The notes under the pieces were generated by a model that saw only the letters and a program-made list of their open reading frames with translations, was not told the DNA's origin and searched no databases. 64,000 bases of DNA from Casuarina equisetifolia (lineage: Eukaryota; Streptophyta; Magnoliopsida; Fagales; Casuarinaceae): contig CM052356.1 of the NCBI GenBank assembly GCA_028551475.1, positions 22,719,884 to 22,783,883 on the forward strand. The letters run 5' to 3'. The position numbers and the translations under genes are program-made. Below, one piece after another: positions 1 through 12,247 of this stretch (positions within the stretch are counted from its first letter, which is position 1; every line of letters starts with the position of its first letter).

Positions 1-2840
1 ATAAAATTTGTCATATTTTGTTAATGAATGAATTTTAACATTTAAGGAACTCTCTTTTAATTTTATAGTTAAAGTTCATTATAGACAATATACTATAAAA
101 CTTCTTTAACATCTAACAAAAAAAGTTTTTTGTACAATTCTATAACAAAAGTTCATTACCAACCATAAACAACAAAGTTTGACGTAACTGCTTTAATTAG
201 AACTAATATTTGTAAGAATTGGTTCCAATAATTATGCATTATAAATGTTTAACTAGAAGATGAATGCTATGCATTGTGATCATATTCTCAATAGTTTGGT
301 GTATGATGTTTGTATATGGTGATTATAGTTTTTATTGATAATAATTGTTCATAAAATATAAAATTTGTCATATTTTGTTAATGAATGAATTTTAACATTT
401 AATGAACTGATTTTTACTTTTATAGTTAAAGTTTGTTATAGACAATATACAACAAAACTTCTTTAACATCTAACGAAAAAAGTTTCTTGTATAGTTCTAT
501 AACAAAAGTTTGTTACCAACCATAAATGACAAAGTTTGACGTAATTGCTCTAATTAGAACTAATATTTGGAAGAATTGGTTCCAATAATTATGCATTATA
601 TGAATGAATTTTAACATTTAACGAATTGATTTTTACTTTTATAGTTAAAGTTTGTTATACACAATATACGACAAAACTTCTTTAACATCTAATGAAAAAA
701 GTTTCTTGTATAGATCTATAATAAAAGTTTGTTACCAACCATAAACGACAAAGTTTGACGTAATTGCTTTAATTAGAACTAATATTTGTAAGAATTGGTG
801 CCAATAATGTTGTTTAACTAGAATATGAATGCTATGCATTGTGATCATATTCTCAATAGTTTGGCATATAATGTTTGTATATGGTGATTATAGTTTTTAT
901 TGATAATAATTGTTCATAAAATATAAAATTTTTCATATTTTGTTAATGAATGAATTTTAACATTTAATGAACTCATTTTTACTTTTATTGTTAAAGTTTG
1001 TTATAGACAATATATGACAAAACTTTTTTAACATTTAACGAAAAACATTTATTTTATAGTTCTATAACAAAAGTTTGTTACTAACCATATACGACAAAGT
1101 TTGACGTAATTTCTTTAATTAGAACTGATATTTGTAAAGTTAGTTCCAATAATTATCCGTTATAAATGTTGTTTAACTGGAAGATGAATGCTATGCATTG
1201 TGATCATATTCTCAATAGTTTGGTGTATGATGTTTGTATATGGTGATTATAGTTTTTATTGATAATAATTGTTCATAAAATATAAAATTTGTCATATTTT
1301 GTTAATGAATAAATTTTAACATTTAACACACTCACTTTTAATTTTATTGTTAAAGTTCATTATAGATAATATACAACAAACATTTAACGAAAAAAGTTTC
1401 TTGTATAGTTCTATAACAAAAGTTTGTTACCAACCACAAATGACAAAGTTTGATGTAGTTACTTTAATTAGAACTAATATTTGTAAGAATTGATTCCAAT
1501 GATTATCCATTATAAATGTTGTTTAACTAGAAGATGAAAGCTATACATTGTGATCATATTCTTAATAGTTTGGTGTATGATGTTTGTATATAGTGATTAT
1601 AGTTTTTATTGATAATAATTGTTCATAAAATATAAAATTTGTCATATTTTGTTAATAAATGAATTTTAACATTTAATGAACTCACTTTTACTTTTATAGT
1701 TAAATTTTGTTACAGACAATATGTGACAAAACTTCTTTAACATCTAAGGAAAAAAGTTTCTTGGATAGTTTTATAATAAATGTTCATTACCAACCATAAA
1801 CAAAAATGTAATTTATTTAATTAGAACTAATATTTGTAAGAATTGGTTCCAATAATTATCCATTATAATTGTTGTTTTACTAGAAGATGAATGCTATGTA
1901 TTGTGATCTTATTCTCAATAGTTTGGTGTATGTTGTTTGTATATAGTGATTATAATTTTTATTGATAATAATTTTTCATAAAATATAAAATTTGTCATAT
2001 TTTGTTAATGAATGAATTTTAATGAACTCACTTTTACTTTTCTAGTTAAATTTCATTATAGACAATATATGACAAAACTTCTTTAACAGCTAACAAAAAA
2101 TGTTTCTCGTATAGTTCTACAACAAAAGTTTGTTACCAACTATAAATGACAAATTTTGACATAATTTCTTTAATTAGAACTGATATTTGTAAGAATTGGT
2201 TCCAATAATTATGCATTATAAATGTTGTTTAACTAGAAGATGAATGTTATGTGTGCTCATATTCTCAATAGTTTGGTGTATAATGTTTGTATATGGTGAT
2301 TATAGTTTTTATTGATAATAATTGTTAATAAAATATAAAATTTGTCATATTTTGTCAATGAATAAATTTTAACATTTAACAAATTGATTTTTAACTTTTA
2401 TAGTTAATGTTTATTATAAACAATTTACGACAAAACTTCTTTAACATGTAATGAAAAAAGTTTATTGTATAGTTCTATAACAAAAGTTCGTTACCAACTA
2501 TAAATGACAAAGTTTGACGTAATTGATTTAATTAGAACTAATATTTGTAAGAATTGGTTTCAATAATTATCCATTATAAATGTTGTTTAACTAGAAGATG
2601 AACACTATGCATTGTGATCATATTCTCAATAGTTTGGTGTATGATGTTTGTATATAGTGATTATAGTTTTTATTGATAATAATTGTTTATAAAATATAAA
2701 ATTTGTCATATTTTGTTAATGAATGAATTTTAACATTTAATGAACTCGCTTTTAATTTTATAGTTAAAGTTCATTATAGACAATATATGACAAAACTTCT
2801 TTAACATCTAATGAAAAAAGTTTCTTGTATAGTTCTATAA
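1..2840. repeat. AT-rich satellite array, left arm (monomer ~355 bp)
   Basis: Head-to-tail monomers can be indexed by the recurring word AATAGTTTGG near 290, 854, 1213, 1563, 1917, 2267 and 2628. Spacings are about 350-361 bp, except the first interval of 564 bp. That interval holds an extra monomer that lost about 150 bp (the join is near 600, where ATGCATTATA runs straight into TGAATGAATT). Each monomer also contains two related sub-blocks, one reading GTTATAGACAATATACGACAAA and one GTTACCAACCATAAACGACAAA in variant forms, so the monomer may itself have grown by internal duplication. There is no coding potential. The array starts before the window. Confidence 0.93.
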
Positions 2841-2951
2841 AAAGAAATTCTTTGTATATACATTCGAACCACTGTTGGTCATATTTCCCTTTATCGAGAA
2901 ATCGAAGAAGCTATACAAGGGTTTTGCCGTACCTGTTCATACAGTATTTAA
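2839..2951 (+). pseudogene. rpoC1: rpoC1 C-terminal fragment (plastid RNA polymerase beta')
   Basis: The reading frame gives the characteristic end of plastid RpoC1, including [15 protein letters not shown] and [13 protein letters not shown], and closes with TAA at 2949-2951. Only the last ~37 codons are present. The 5' side is cut abruptly at the satellite junction. In plastids this subunit is part of the plastid-encoded RNA polymerase; here it is a nuclear relic with no promoter. It is followed by the natural rpoC1-rpoC2 spacer, which continues at 9018-9133 on the other side of Copia-A. The final residues differ slightly from the usual plastid ending, which fits decay in the nucleus. Confidence 0.9.
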
Positions 2952-2992
2952 TATTTAAGCTAAGTCATTCTATGACACCGATATGAATTAGG

Positions 2993-2997
2993 GTCTC
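2993..2997. repeat. Target-site duplication of Copia-A, left copy (GTCTC)
   Basis: GTCTC lies immediately before the 5' LTR and recurs at 9018-9022 immediately after the 3' LTR. Joining the two flanks restores a continuous plastid rpoC1-rpoC2 spacer. Confidence 0.92.
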
Positions 2998-3269
2998 TGT
3001 TAAGATATGTTCATTATTTTCATTGTGCTTTATTAATTTATTTGTTTTTATTTCTTTTTATTCCTTTGGGTCCAATTTCGGTTGTTGGGCCATTCATTAT
3101 TTGTTTTTGTTTATTGGGCTTCGCCCATCCGGGTTTGACCGACCCGTGTTCGGTCGATATGTATGTTTGTAATTAGGTTATTCTTGGGCAAGCAAGTAAA
3201 GAGTGCATTTCCAGAATTTCGGTGTCTCCGTTCTAGATCCTCAGATGTTGTCCTCTTCTCAATCTTAGA
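2998..3269 (+). repeat. Copia-A 5' LTR
   Basis: 272 bp, starting TGTTAAGATATG and ending AATCTTAGA. It differs from the 3' LTR at about four positions (A/C, G/A, G/T, T/C). No clear TATA box was assigned. Confidence 0.95.
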
Positions 3270-3283
3270 TGGTATCAAGAGCC
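3270..3283 (+). other. Copia-A primer binding site
   Basis: TGGTATCAAGAGCC directly follows the LTR. It matches the usual initiator-tRNA-Met complementary site of plant copia elements (TGGTATCAGAGCC) with one inserted base. Confidence 0.85.
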
Positions 3284-3810
3284 AGGTTGAGGTTTTGTCA
3301 TCAATCTGGTAAGCTTTCTTTTCCTTTTTTTTCATCTCCGTATTACTTTTCGGTTTTTGAGTAATACGCCCTGTCACTTGCTTCCCCTTTTGGTCGAGAA
3401 CAGATCTGTGTCCCGATCTTGTTCTTTTCGGTCAGATTTTCACCTATTTCGGTTCTTCTTCTGGTCCCTATTTTCCCTTCACTGTCCTCTGTCTTCCGCT
3501 GCTCGATCTGGTTTTGGGAGAATAGGCTCGGTCACAGTCCTTCAATACGGTGCGTTTTGTCCTAGGGTTAGGGTTGGGAAATTCGAGTCAAATTTACCAT
3601 TTTGCCCTCCTTCTCACTCCGCACCGTTTCACTTATCCATCCAGATATTTGAATCAGATCGGATTGTCCCGCATCTGTCAAACGTGAAACACACCGTTTC
3701 ACTTAAGTCCCACACGGTGCGTTTTGTTCTAGGGTTAGGGGTTGTAAAGCTGGTGTCATTTTACCACTTTACCCCCTTATCCTTACGCACCTTTTCACTT
3801 AAATCCCAGT

Positions 3811-4033
3811 ACGCACCGTTTTCACTCACGGTTCGTATGCACTGTTTTTCACTCACGGTCCGTACGCACCGTTTTTCACTCACGGTCCGCACGCACCGTT
3901 TCACTCACGGTCCGCACGCACCGTTTCACTCCACAGTGCGAACGCACTGTTTCACTCCACAATGCGAATGCACCGTTTCACTTAACCGTGCGACGCACCG
4001 TTTTACTAAACGGAGCAAACGCACCATTTTGCT
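3811..4033 (+). repeat. Minisatellite in the Copia-A leader
   Basis: About eight imperfect units of 23-28 bp, built on CGCACCGTTTCACTCACGG, lie in the untranslated leader between PBS and gag. Related single units occur upstream from about 3540. Open frames through this stretch (3357-4214 plus, 3926-4177 minus) are products of the repeat and are not genes. Confidence 0.85.
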
Positions 4034-4218
4034 CGGGTCTTCTCTGTTCAACCGACCTACCGCTTGTTTCCACATAAGCGGGCTGATCCATCTCACGGGT
4101 TTTGGATCCTCCGATCGGATCCCTAACCTGAACGTGACCCGCGTCATGCAGTCTGGCGAAAACTCAATTTTTTGCACCGCCGCCTCCGTCTTCCTCGTCG
4201 CAGGCTACTTCTGACGAG

Positions 4219-5275
4219 ATGAGTTCGAGATCTGACTCCTCTAAGGGCACAGATCCGGTAGAAATTCTGGCTTCACTGCTTCTGGCGACCGGTGACGTTT
4301 CCACCGCCGTTCTTGTTTCCCAGGTACTCACTGGTTCCTCTGATTATTTTCCTTGGCAACGTAAAATGGTTATTGCTTTGGGTTCACGGGATAAAATGGA
4401 CTTGGTGAATGGAAAAATGCCCAAGCCCAAAAATGATCAGCTTGCTAGTCTTTGGGAGAAGTGTAATTTGATTGTGCTTTCGTGGCTTTTGAATTCTGTT
4501 TCCCCTGAGATTGCGAACTCCATTTCACATTGTTCTACTGCATGCGCTGCCTGGAAAATGCTAGAAACTAGATATTGTAAAATTTCTGGAACCCGCCGTT
4601 ATGATTTGGAACAACAGATAGCGGAGGTCAAGCAACAGTCAAATGAATCAGTGGCTAAGTATTTTTCTCGTCTCACTGAACTTTGGGCAGAATTAGATAA
4701 GTGTTTGCCAACGATTAAGTGTAAATGTGGTAATTGTACATGTAATTTTCCTGCTATGTTGGCTGCTGAGAGAGAGTCTAGGCGTGTTGTTCGTTTCCTT
4801 TTGGGGCTTTAGCCTATGTATGCTACAGTGAGAAGCAACATCACTTCTCGCAGTCCTGTTCCCCCACTCGATGAAGTTTTTTTAATGATTTCTGATGAAG
4901 AACACCAGCGGACTCTACAAGCTGATAATCGAAAAACAGACTTGGCTACCTTTGCTGTACAGTCCCCCATGTCCTTTGGAGGGGGGGTTTGGGAGCAGTC
5001 AGAGGGATACTCCCTCACCTGGTTCTAGACAAGGTGGGTCCAGACCATTTTGTGAGCATTGTAGGCGCCCAGGTCACACTAAGGATAAATGTTTTCAGCT
5101 GATTGGCTTTCCTCCCAAGAATCCTCCACCCAAGAATCCGAAGAAGAAAGGGAGTAGCACACGCTCTGCACATGCAGTCAGTGCAGAGCCTCGATATCAG
5201 CAGCCTTCTCCAGTGAGCAGTGTAGCCACAGTATCCCCAGATAGTTCTACCAGTCCAGCACTTACTCCTGAGTAA
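4219..5275 (+). pseudogene. Copia-A gag (broken)
   Basis: The frame opens at ATG 4219 and shows a copia Gag core, with WQRKMVIALGSRDK near residue 50 and a DLEQQIAEVKQQ...YFSRLTELW segment near residue 135. A CCHC zinc knuckle (CEHCRRPGHTKDKC) lies at about 5053-5094 and would bind element RNA in the virus-like particle. The frame is broken by a TAG at 4810-4812 (explained by CAG to TAG), by a +1 shift at the G-tract 4978-4987, and by a TAA at 5273-5275. A lysine- and proline-rich linker follows the knuckle, as is common in this family. Confidence 0.88.
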
Positions 5276-6700
5276 TATCAGCAGGTGGTTCAGCTTCTTG
5301 GTCGCTTTGGGCCTACTGAGCCCATGGTGAATTTTGTAGGTACGGTCTCAACTTTGCAAAGTTCATCTTTGTCTGATTGGCTTATTGATTTAGGTGCGAG
5401 TGATCATATTACATGTGACCTCTCTTGCATGGAAAATGTTCGTTCATATGCATCAAACCCTATTTGGGTTACATTGCCCAATCATAGTAGTGTGGTCGTC
5501 ACCCATATTGGGACAGTTTGACTTTCACCATCTATCATACTTCATGATGTCCTTCATGTTCCTTCGTTTAAATGTAAACTTTTGTTAGTTGCCAAGTTCA
5601 CTTTTGACAGCTCTTGTCTAGTACTCTTTTATCCACACTTCTGTTTCTTCCAGGACCGTTTGACTGGGACAGTACTGGGGCTGGGCAGGGCTGAGCGTCG
5701 CTTGTATCACCTTGTCTCTCCGACAGAGGCCACAACTGATGTTTATTCTACCATTGTCAAAACTTTTGAATGTAATGCCCCTAAGCGGGCCAATGTGTGT
5801 CAGCAAACTATGTTTAAGACTGATGTTTTGAGTACTAAACAGACATTATGGCATTGTCGTTTTGGCCATTCTTCTTGTTATATGTCATCAAATGTTTTTT
5901 GTCCCATTTGTCCCTTGGCGAAACAGACTCGCCTACCTTTTCCATCTCGTACTTCTATCACCAATTCTATTTTTGAATTGGTACATGTTGATATATGGGG
6001 TCCACATCGGCACCCTAATCATGATGGTTCACACTATTTCTTGACTATCGTTGATGATTTTTCGTGTGGCACTTGTGTATCTTATGAGATACAAGAGTCA
6101 GGCATTGCATTTTTTGCAATCCTTTTTTGCCATGATTGAGACGCAGTTCCATTCTCACATTTGTCGTTTGTGATCAGATAATGGAACTGAGTTTTTTAGT
6201 CATGAGTGCACATCTTTCCTTCAACTTCAAGGGGTGCACCATGAGAGTTCTTGCGTTCACACTCCGCAGCAAAATGGTGTAGTTGAACGCAAACATCGAC
6301 ACATCCTGGATGTGGCCAGAGCGTTGCGCTTTTAGGCTGACATTCTAGACCGTTATTGGGGGGAATGTGTCCTTACTGCCACCCATCTCATCAATCGTCT
6401 TCCTACACCCATCTTGAATGGTAAAACCCCTTTTGATGTCCTATTTGGTAAACCTCCATGCGTCTCACACCTTAGAGTCTTTGGGTGTTTGTGTTATGCT
6501 ACCATCCTCCCACGTGGGGACAAGTTTGCCCCATGTGCTAGGCCCTGTGTGTTTATGGGATATCCTTCGTCTCAGAAGGGGTATCGTGTGCTTGACCTTG
6601 CCACACGCACTATCTCTGTTGTTCGAGATGTCGTGTTTCACGAGTCAGTTTTTCCCTTCACTCTGTCCCAGTCCTCTCCTTCTCGATCTTCCCTTCTCGA
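5276..6700 (+). pseudogene. Copia-A protease and integrase region (broken)
   Basis: The aspartic protease site reads WLIDLGASDH, with Leu where the family normally has Ser after Asp. The integrase zinc-binding part shows WHCRFGH and CPICPLAKQ (HHCC type). The catalytic core shows VHVDIWGP (first Asp), then SDNGTEF (second Asp) and [10 protein letters not shown] (catalytic Glu). Breaks are TGA at 5519, a one-base frameshift near 6075, TGA at 6171-6173 just before the second Asp, and TAG at 6333-6335. The GKTPFDVLFGKPP segment after the core is typical of copia integrase. Confidence 0.88.
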
Positions 6701-8738
6701 GGATCAATCCTTTGTTCCATTGAATTTTGATTCATCTCCCGTCTCACCAACAACTACTCTAGACACATCTTCTCCTTCTCCATCCTCATCAGAACCCATC
6801 GCACCAGAGGCACCCCATCCATCTGATACTCCTGTCTTATCATCTCCACCACCATCTACATCTTCACCTCCTCCATCCTCACTTATTGTTGAGCCCATGG
6901 ATTCACCTGCCATAGACTCACCCTCACTAGATTACCCTATTGTGAATCCGCCTCCTGAGGCTGAGCCAGCACCTACATCCCCTGCAGTTAGACGCACTCA
7001 CCGTGCGTCTAAACCTCCCATCTGGACACAGGACTATCACTGTAATCACGTCTCTCACTCTGCCACACCTCGTAATATCCCTTATTCCATCTCCCATTTT
7101 GTCTCTCTTGATCAATTGTCCCCCGCTCACCGAGCCTTTATAGCTTCTATCTCCGCTATACGGGAACCTCACTACTATCATGAGGCAGTTCGAGACCCTA
7201 GATGTGTGGATGCTATGACTCAAGAACTTCATGCTTTAGAGGCCAGTGGCACTTGGACATTAGTAGACTTGCCCCCTGGTCGTAAGCCTATTGGATGTTG
7301 ATGGGTTTACAAGATTAAGTATCGTGCAGATGGATCCATTGAGAGATATAAGGCCCATCTTGTGGCCAAGGGTTTTACTCAACGTTATGGGATTGATTAT
7401 GAGGAAACTTTTTCACCAGTGGCCAAGATGGTCACAGTTCGATGCATCATGGCATTGGCTTCTATGTTCCATTGGCCACTACATCAAATAGATGTTCATA
7501 ACGCCTTTCTACATGGGGATCTACATGAGGAGGTGTACATGTCTTTGCCTCTTGGAATTTCAATTTCCCCCACTGGTCGTCCGAAGGTTTGTCGCTTACT
7601 TAAGTCCATCTATGGGCTCAAGCAGGCATATAGACAATGGTATGCCAAGTTTACTACAGCCCTTCTTGAAGCATGTTTTAAGCAATCTTGGCACGATTAT
7701 GCTCTTTTCACCCTTCGGCGTGGGTCTACTGTTGTTGCTATTCTCATCTATGTTGATGACATGCTTATCACCGGTAATAGTGAGGATGCCATAGCTCAGG
7801 TAAAATCTCATCTGTGTTCTCGTTTTCATATGAAGGATTTAGGTCAAGCTAAGTTCTTTCTTGGAATTGAGATAGCTCGATCCAAAGCTGGTATTTGTCT
7901 TAGCCAACGCAAGTATGCGTTGGAACTCATATCTGAGGCTGGGCTTTTTGGAGCTCGCCCTTGTAAGATTCCCATGGATCAAAATCTGAAAATCACTTTT
8001 TCGGAATATGATGCTAGTGCCCTTGTTCAGATTGATGATCCTTTATTAGTGGATCCGGGCCCCTATTAGCGCCTTCTTGGTCGGTTGATTTATCTCACCC
8101 ATACTCGCCCAGATATCAACTATCCTGTTCAGGTACTTAGTCAGTTTATGCACTCTCCCAAGACTTCTCACATGGAGATGGCCCTTAAAGTCGTTAAGTA
8201 TTTGAAAGGTACCCCGGGCTTGGGAATCTTCCTGTCCTCTAAGAAGGACTTTCAGATGAGTGGTTTTTATGATTATGATTGGGCCGTATGTCCTATGTCT
8301 CGTCGTTCCCTCACTGGATTCTGTATCAAGTTAGGAGGCTCCCTGATTTCTTGGAAAACCAAGAAACAAGCAACTGTCTCCAGATCTTCCACTGAGGCTG
8401 AGTATCGTGCCATGGCGACCGCCGTTTGTGAGATTGTTTGGCTACATGGCCTACTTGGTGATTTGTGGGTCATTGTACCACGACCCATATCTTTGTATTG
8501 TGACAATGAGGCTGCCATTCATATTGCGAACAATCCTATCTTTCATGAACGGACTAAGCACATTGAGATAGATTGCCATTTCATTCGAGAGAAGCAACAA
8601 CGGGGACTGATCCAAACACGTAGCATTCGGACTCATGAACAACCTGTAGATTTGTTGACCAAAGCTTTATCTAGTCGACAGCATAATTATCTTCTTGGCA
8701 AGCTTGGTGTATTTGATTTGTACAAATCACCAGCTTGA
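6701..8738 (+). pseudogene. Copia-A reverse transcriptase and RNase H (broken)
   Basis: A Pro/Ser-rich linker (about 6700-7000) leads to the RT domain with ALEASGTWTLVDLP, YKAHLVAKGFTQ, DVHNAFLHGDL, YGLKQA and the polymerase motif YVDDM at about 7750. RNase H follows, with DYDWAVCPMSRRSLTG, SRSSTEAEYRA and CDNEAAIHIA, and ends KSPA plus stop at 8736-8738, eight bases before the 3' LTR. Stops are TGA at 7299-7301 and TAG at 8067-8069. From about 6075 to the end it is one frame, so only these two stops interrupt an otherwise complete RT-RNase H. Confidence 0.9.
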
Positions 8739-8745
8739 AGGGGGT
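8736..8745 (+). other. Copia-A polypurine tract
   Basis: TGAAGGGGGT sits between the RNase H stop and the 3' LTR, the expected place and composition for the plus-strand primer. Confidence 0.8.
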
Positions 8746-9017
8746 TGTTAAGATATGTTCATTATTTTCATTGTGCTTTATTCATTTATTTGTTTTTATT
8801 TCTTTTTATTCCTTTGGGTCCAATTTCGGTTGTTGGGCCATTCATTATTTATTTTTGTTTATTGGGCTTCGCCCATCCGGGTTTGACCGACCCGTGTTCG
8901 GTCGATATGTATGTTTGTAATTAGGTTATTCTTGGGCAAGCAAGTAAAGAGTGCATTTCCATAATTTCGGTGTCTCCGTTCCAGATCCTCAGATGTTGTC
9001 CTCTTCTCAATCTTAGA
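8746..9017 (+). repeat. Copia-A 3' LTR
   Basis: 272 bp and co-linear with the 5' LTR. It is followed by GTCTC (9018-9022), the second copy of the target duplication. Confidence 0.95.
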
Positions 9018-9133
9018 GTCTCCCTGGTTCAATTAGGACCTATGGTCCTGAATTTCTACGCGAATGGAAATCGAGAAAAGGATATTTTCCAATCATTGAC
9101 TCAAACCCATTGTCGAACCCCACTTAGCAGAAT

Positions 9134-9810
9134 ATGGAGGTACTTATGGCAGAACGGACCAATCTGGTCTTTCACAATAAAGTGATAGACGGAACTGCCA
9201 TTAAACGACTTATTAGCAGATTAATGGATCACTTCGGAATGGCATATTAAAGACCCTGGGGTTCCAGCAAGCCACCGCTACATCTATTTCATTAGGAATT
9301 GATGATCTTTTAACAATACCTTCTAAGGGATGGTTAGTCCAAGATGCGGAAAAACAAAGTTTGGTTTTGGAAAAACACTATCATTATGGAAATGTACACG
9401 CAGTAGAAAAATTACGACAATCGATTGAGATATGGTATGCTACAAGTGAATATTTGCGACAAGAAATGAATCCTAATTTTAGGATGACTGATCCTTTTAA
9501 TCCAGTACATATAATGTCGTTTTCGGGAGCTAGAGGCAATGCATCTCAAGTACATCAATTAGTAGGTATGAGAGGATTAATGTCAGATCCACAAGGACAA
9601 ATGATTGATTTACCCATTCAAAGCAATTTACGTGAAGGACTGTCTTTAACAGAATATATCATTTCTTGCTACGGAGCCCGCAAAGGAGTTGTAGATACCG
9701 CTGTACGAACATCAGATGCTGGATATCTTACGCGCAGACTTGTTGAAGTAGTTCAACACATTGTTGTACGTAGAACAGATTGTGGTACCATCCGAGGTGT
9801 TTCTGTGAGT
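9134..9810 (+). pseudogene. rpoC2: rpoC2 N-terminal fragment (plastid RNA polymerase beta'')
   Basis: It opens ATG GAG GTA CTT ATG GCA at 9134, the usual plastid rpoC2 start, and runs through [34 protein letters not shown] and [19 protein letters not shown]. Near 9250 a short deletion (roughly 22 bp compared with the remembered plastid protein) removes the stretch after GMAY and creates an in-frame TAA. The following long open frame (9361-9879) is the continuing rpoC2 body and is not an independent gene. Homology stops at about 9810, after about 220 of roughly 1400 codons. The subunit belongs to the plastid-encoded polymerase; here it is a relic. Confidence 0.92.
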
Positions 9811-9997
9811 TCGATTGTGGTTTACAATTATAGCTTCCATAACTGTTTTGTTTATTTTGATCGTCTCCCAGATAACTAACGAGAAAGAGTCAAAGAAAGG
9901 GCAGCAATTCAAATCAAGATTTATCAGGTACCCCGTTTATGTTTAAACTATGTTAAATGACATAAATAAAGGTGAAAAGTAAGAAATCAATCTTGTA
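9811..9997. other. Unassigned piece of the NUPT
   Basis: This lies between the rpoC2 break and the psbB stop. It could be psbB-flanking plastid spacer in part, but I do not recognise it, and the expected psbT gene is not visible on the minus strand. No coding or RNA feature is seen. Confidence 0.5.
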
Positions 9998-11147
<1,150 letters not shown>

Positions 11148-11375
11148 ATGAGGAAGAATTACAGGGTGTAAAACAAAAGAATATGCCGATTCGTGTGTAA
11201 ATACTAATTTTAAAAAAAAGTATCCACCATTAAATTAACGATAAATAAAAAGAAAAAGTAAGGCCATTACATTTCGACAAAAGACCCACACCCAAGTTCC
11301 ATAGCTTTAGGTTCGCTATCCCGATCATAATTTTCATACCCTCAGGGGAAAGGCCCTTCCCTTTTTGGCCGGTTG
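11148..11375. other. Plastid-type spacer beside trnR-ACG
   Basis: Sequence between the ycf1 break and the tRNA. The part nearest the tRNA (about 11260-11375) resembles the trnR-trnN spacer of the inverted repeat. No gene is seen. Confidence 0.55.
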
Positions 11376-11449
11376 TGGGCGAGGAGGGATTCGAACTCCC
11401 GACATCGTGGTTCGTAGCCACATGCTCTAATCCTCTAAGCTACAGGCCC
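11376..11449 (-). tRNA. trnR-ACG: tRNA-Arg(ACG), plastid-derived copy
   Basis: The minus strand reads GGGCCTGTAGCTTAGAGG at the 5' end, with the anticodon loop CTACGAA, the T arm GTTCGAATC and discriminator A: 74 nt without CCA. It is the plastid inverted-repeat trnR, lying next to the rrn5 spacer in the natural order. Several bases look like C-to-T or G-to-A changes from the remembered plastid sequence. It is carried in the NUPT and probably not used, although the internal boxes are largely kept. Confidence 0.88.
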
Positions 11450-11735
11450 TACCCCATCTCTACTGGATCTATTCTCGGGAGTATCCTAAAAAAAGAACCT
11501 TTCCTCTCCCTAACCATTTCTGGTTAAGAAGATGTGAAAGCGCCTCTCTCTCTATAAGAATAAGAACGGTACGTTCCAAGGCATGAAGTGGGAGAGAAGG
11601 GGTTTCATAATTGGGGTTTTGAATAAGACGACCTTTTCATTTTTCATTTTTTTCTTTTTCACATATTGAAAAGAAATAAGAATGAGAGGTGTTAAGCTTT
11701 TTATTTTTATCATCTTGGCGTCGAGCTATTTTTCC
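11450..11735 (-). other. trnR-rrn5 spacer and 3' end of plastid 5S rRNA
   Basis: The spacer is followed by about 24 bases (11712-11735) whose minus strand is the 3' end of plastid rrn5 (GAAAAATAGCTCGACGCCAA). The rest of the 5S gene is missing because the NUPT ends here. Satellite sequence follows with no gap. Confidence 0.8.
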
Positions 11736-12247
11736 TTACCAACCATAAATGACAAAATTTGATGTAATTGCTTTAATTAGAACTAATATTTATAAAAATT
11801 GGTTCCAATAATTATGATTATAAATGTTGTTTAACTAGAAGATGAATGCTATGCATTGTGATCATATTTTCAATAGTTTGGTATGATGTTTGTGGTGATT
11901 ATAGTTTTTATTGATAATAATTGTTCATAAAATATAAAATTTGTCATATTTTGTTAATGAATGAATTTTAACATTTAAGGAACTCTCTTTTAATTTAATA
12001 GTTAAAGTTCTTTATAGATAATATACGACAGAACTTCTTTAACATCTAACGAAAAAAGTTTCTTGTACAATTTTATAACAAAAGTTCGTTACCAACTATA
12101 AACAACAAAGTTTGACATAATTGCTTTAATTAGAACTAATATTTGTAAGAATTGGTTCCAATAATTATGCATTATAAATGTTGTTTAACTAGAAGATGAA
12201 TGCTATGGATTGTGATCATATTCTTAATAGTTTGGTGTATGTTGTTT
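11736..12247. repeat. Satellite array, middle part
   Basis: The array resumes at TTACCAACC in the same monomer that ended at 2840. Index words fall at about 11872 and 12226, so the period is kept. It runs to the solo LTR. Confidence 0.9.

Larger units (their letters stand above)
2998..9017 (+). mobile_element. Copia-A: full-length Ty1/copia retrotransposon, young but defective
   Basis: It has two 272-bp LTRs (2998-3269 and 8746-9017) that differ at about four positions (~98.5% identical). A PBS directly abuts the 5' LTR, a polypurine tract abuts the 3' LTR, and GTCTC is duplicated at 2993-2997 and 9018-9022. Internal order is leader, gag with zinc knuckle, protease, integrase, reverse transcriptase, RNase H, which is the Ty1/copia order. 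The coding part carries seven in-frame stops and two frameshifts, so this copy cannot encode its own proteins. The LTR ends are TG...GA rather than the usual TG...CA. The site of insertion is the rpoC1-rpoC2 spacer of the NUPT. Confidence 0.96.

Noticed and set aside
1..2840. A CRISPR-like repeat array
   Set aside because: Units of ~355 bp repeat along their whole length with no spacer structure; it is a satellite in plant DNA.
3357..4214. A 285-codon open frame before gag
   Set aside because: It runs through the Copia-A leader and its minisatellite; the Leu/Ser/Phe/Thr/His repeats come from the repeat units.
9361..9879. A 172-codon open frame that looks like a complete gene
   Set aside because: It is the body of the rpoC2 relic downstream of a small deletion, extended into unrelated sequence.
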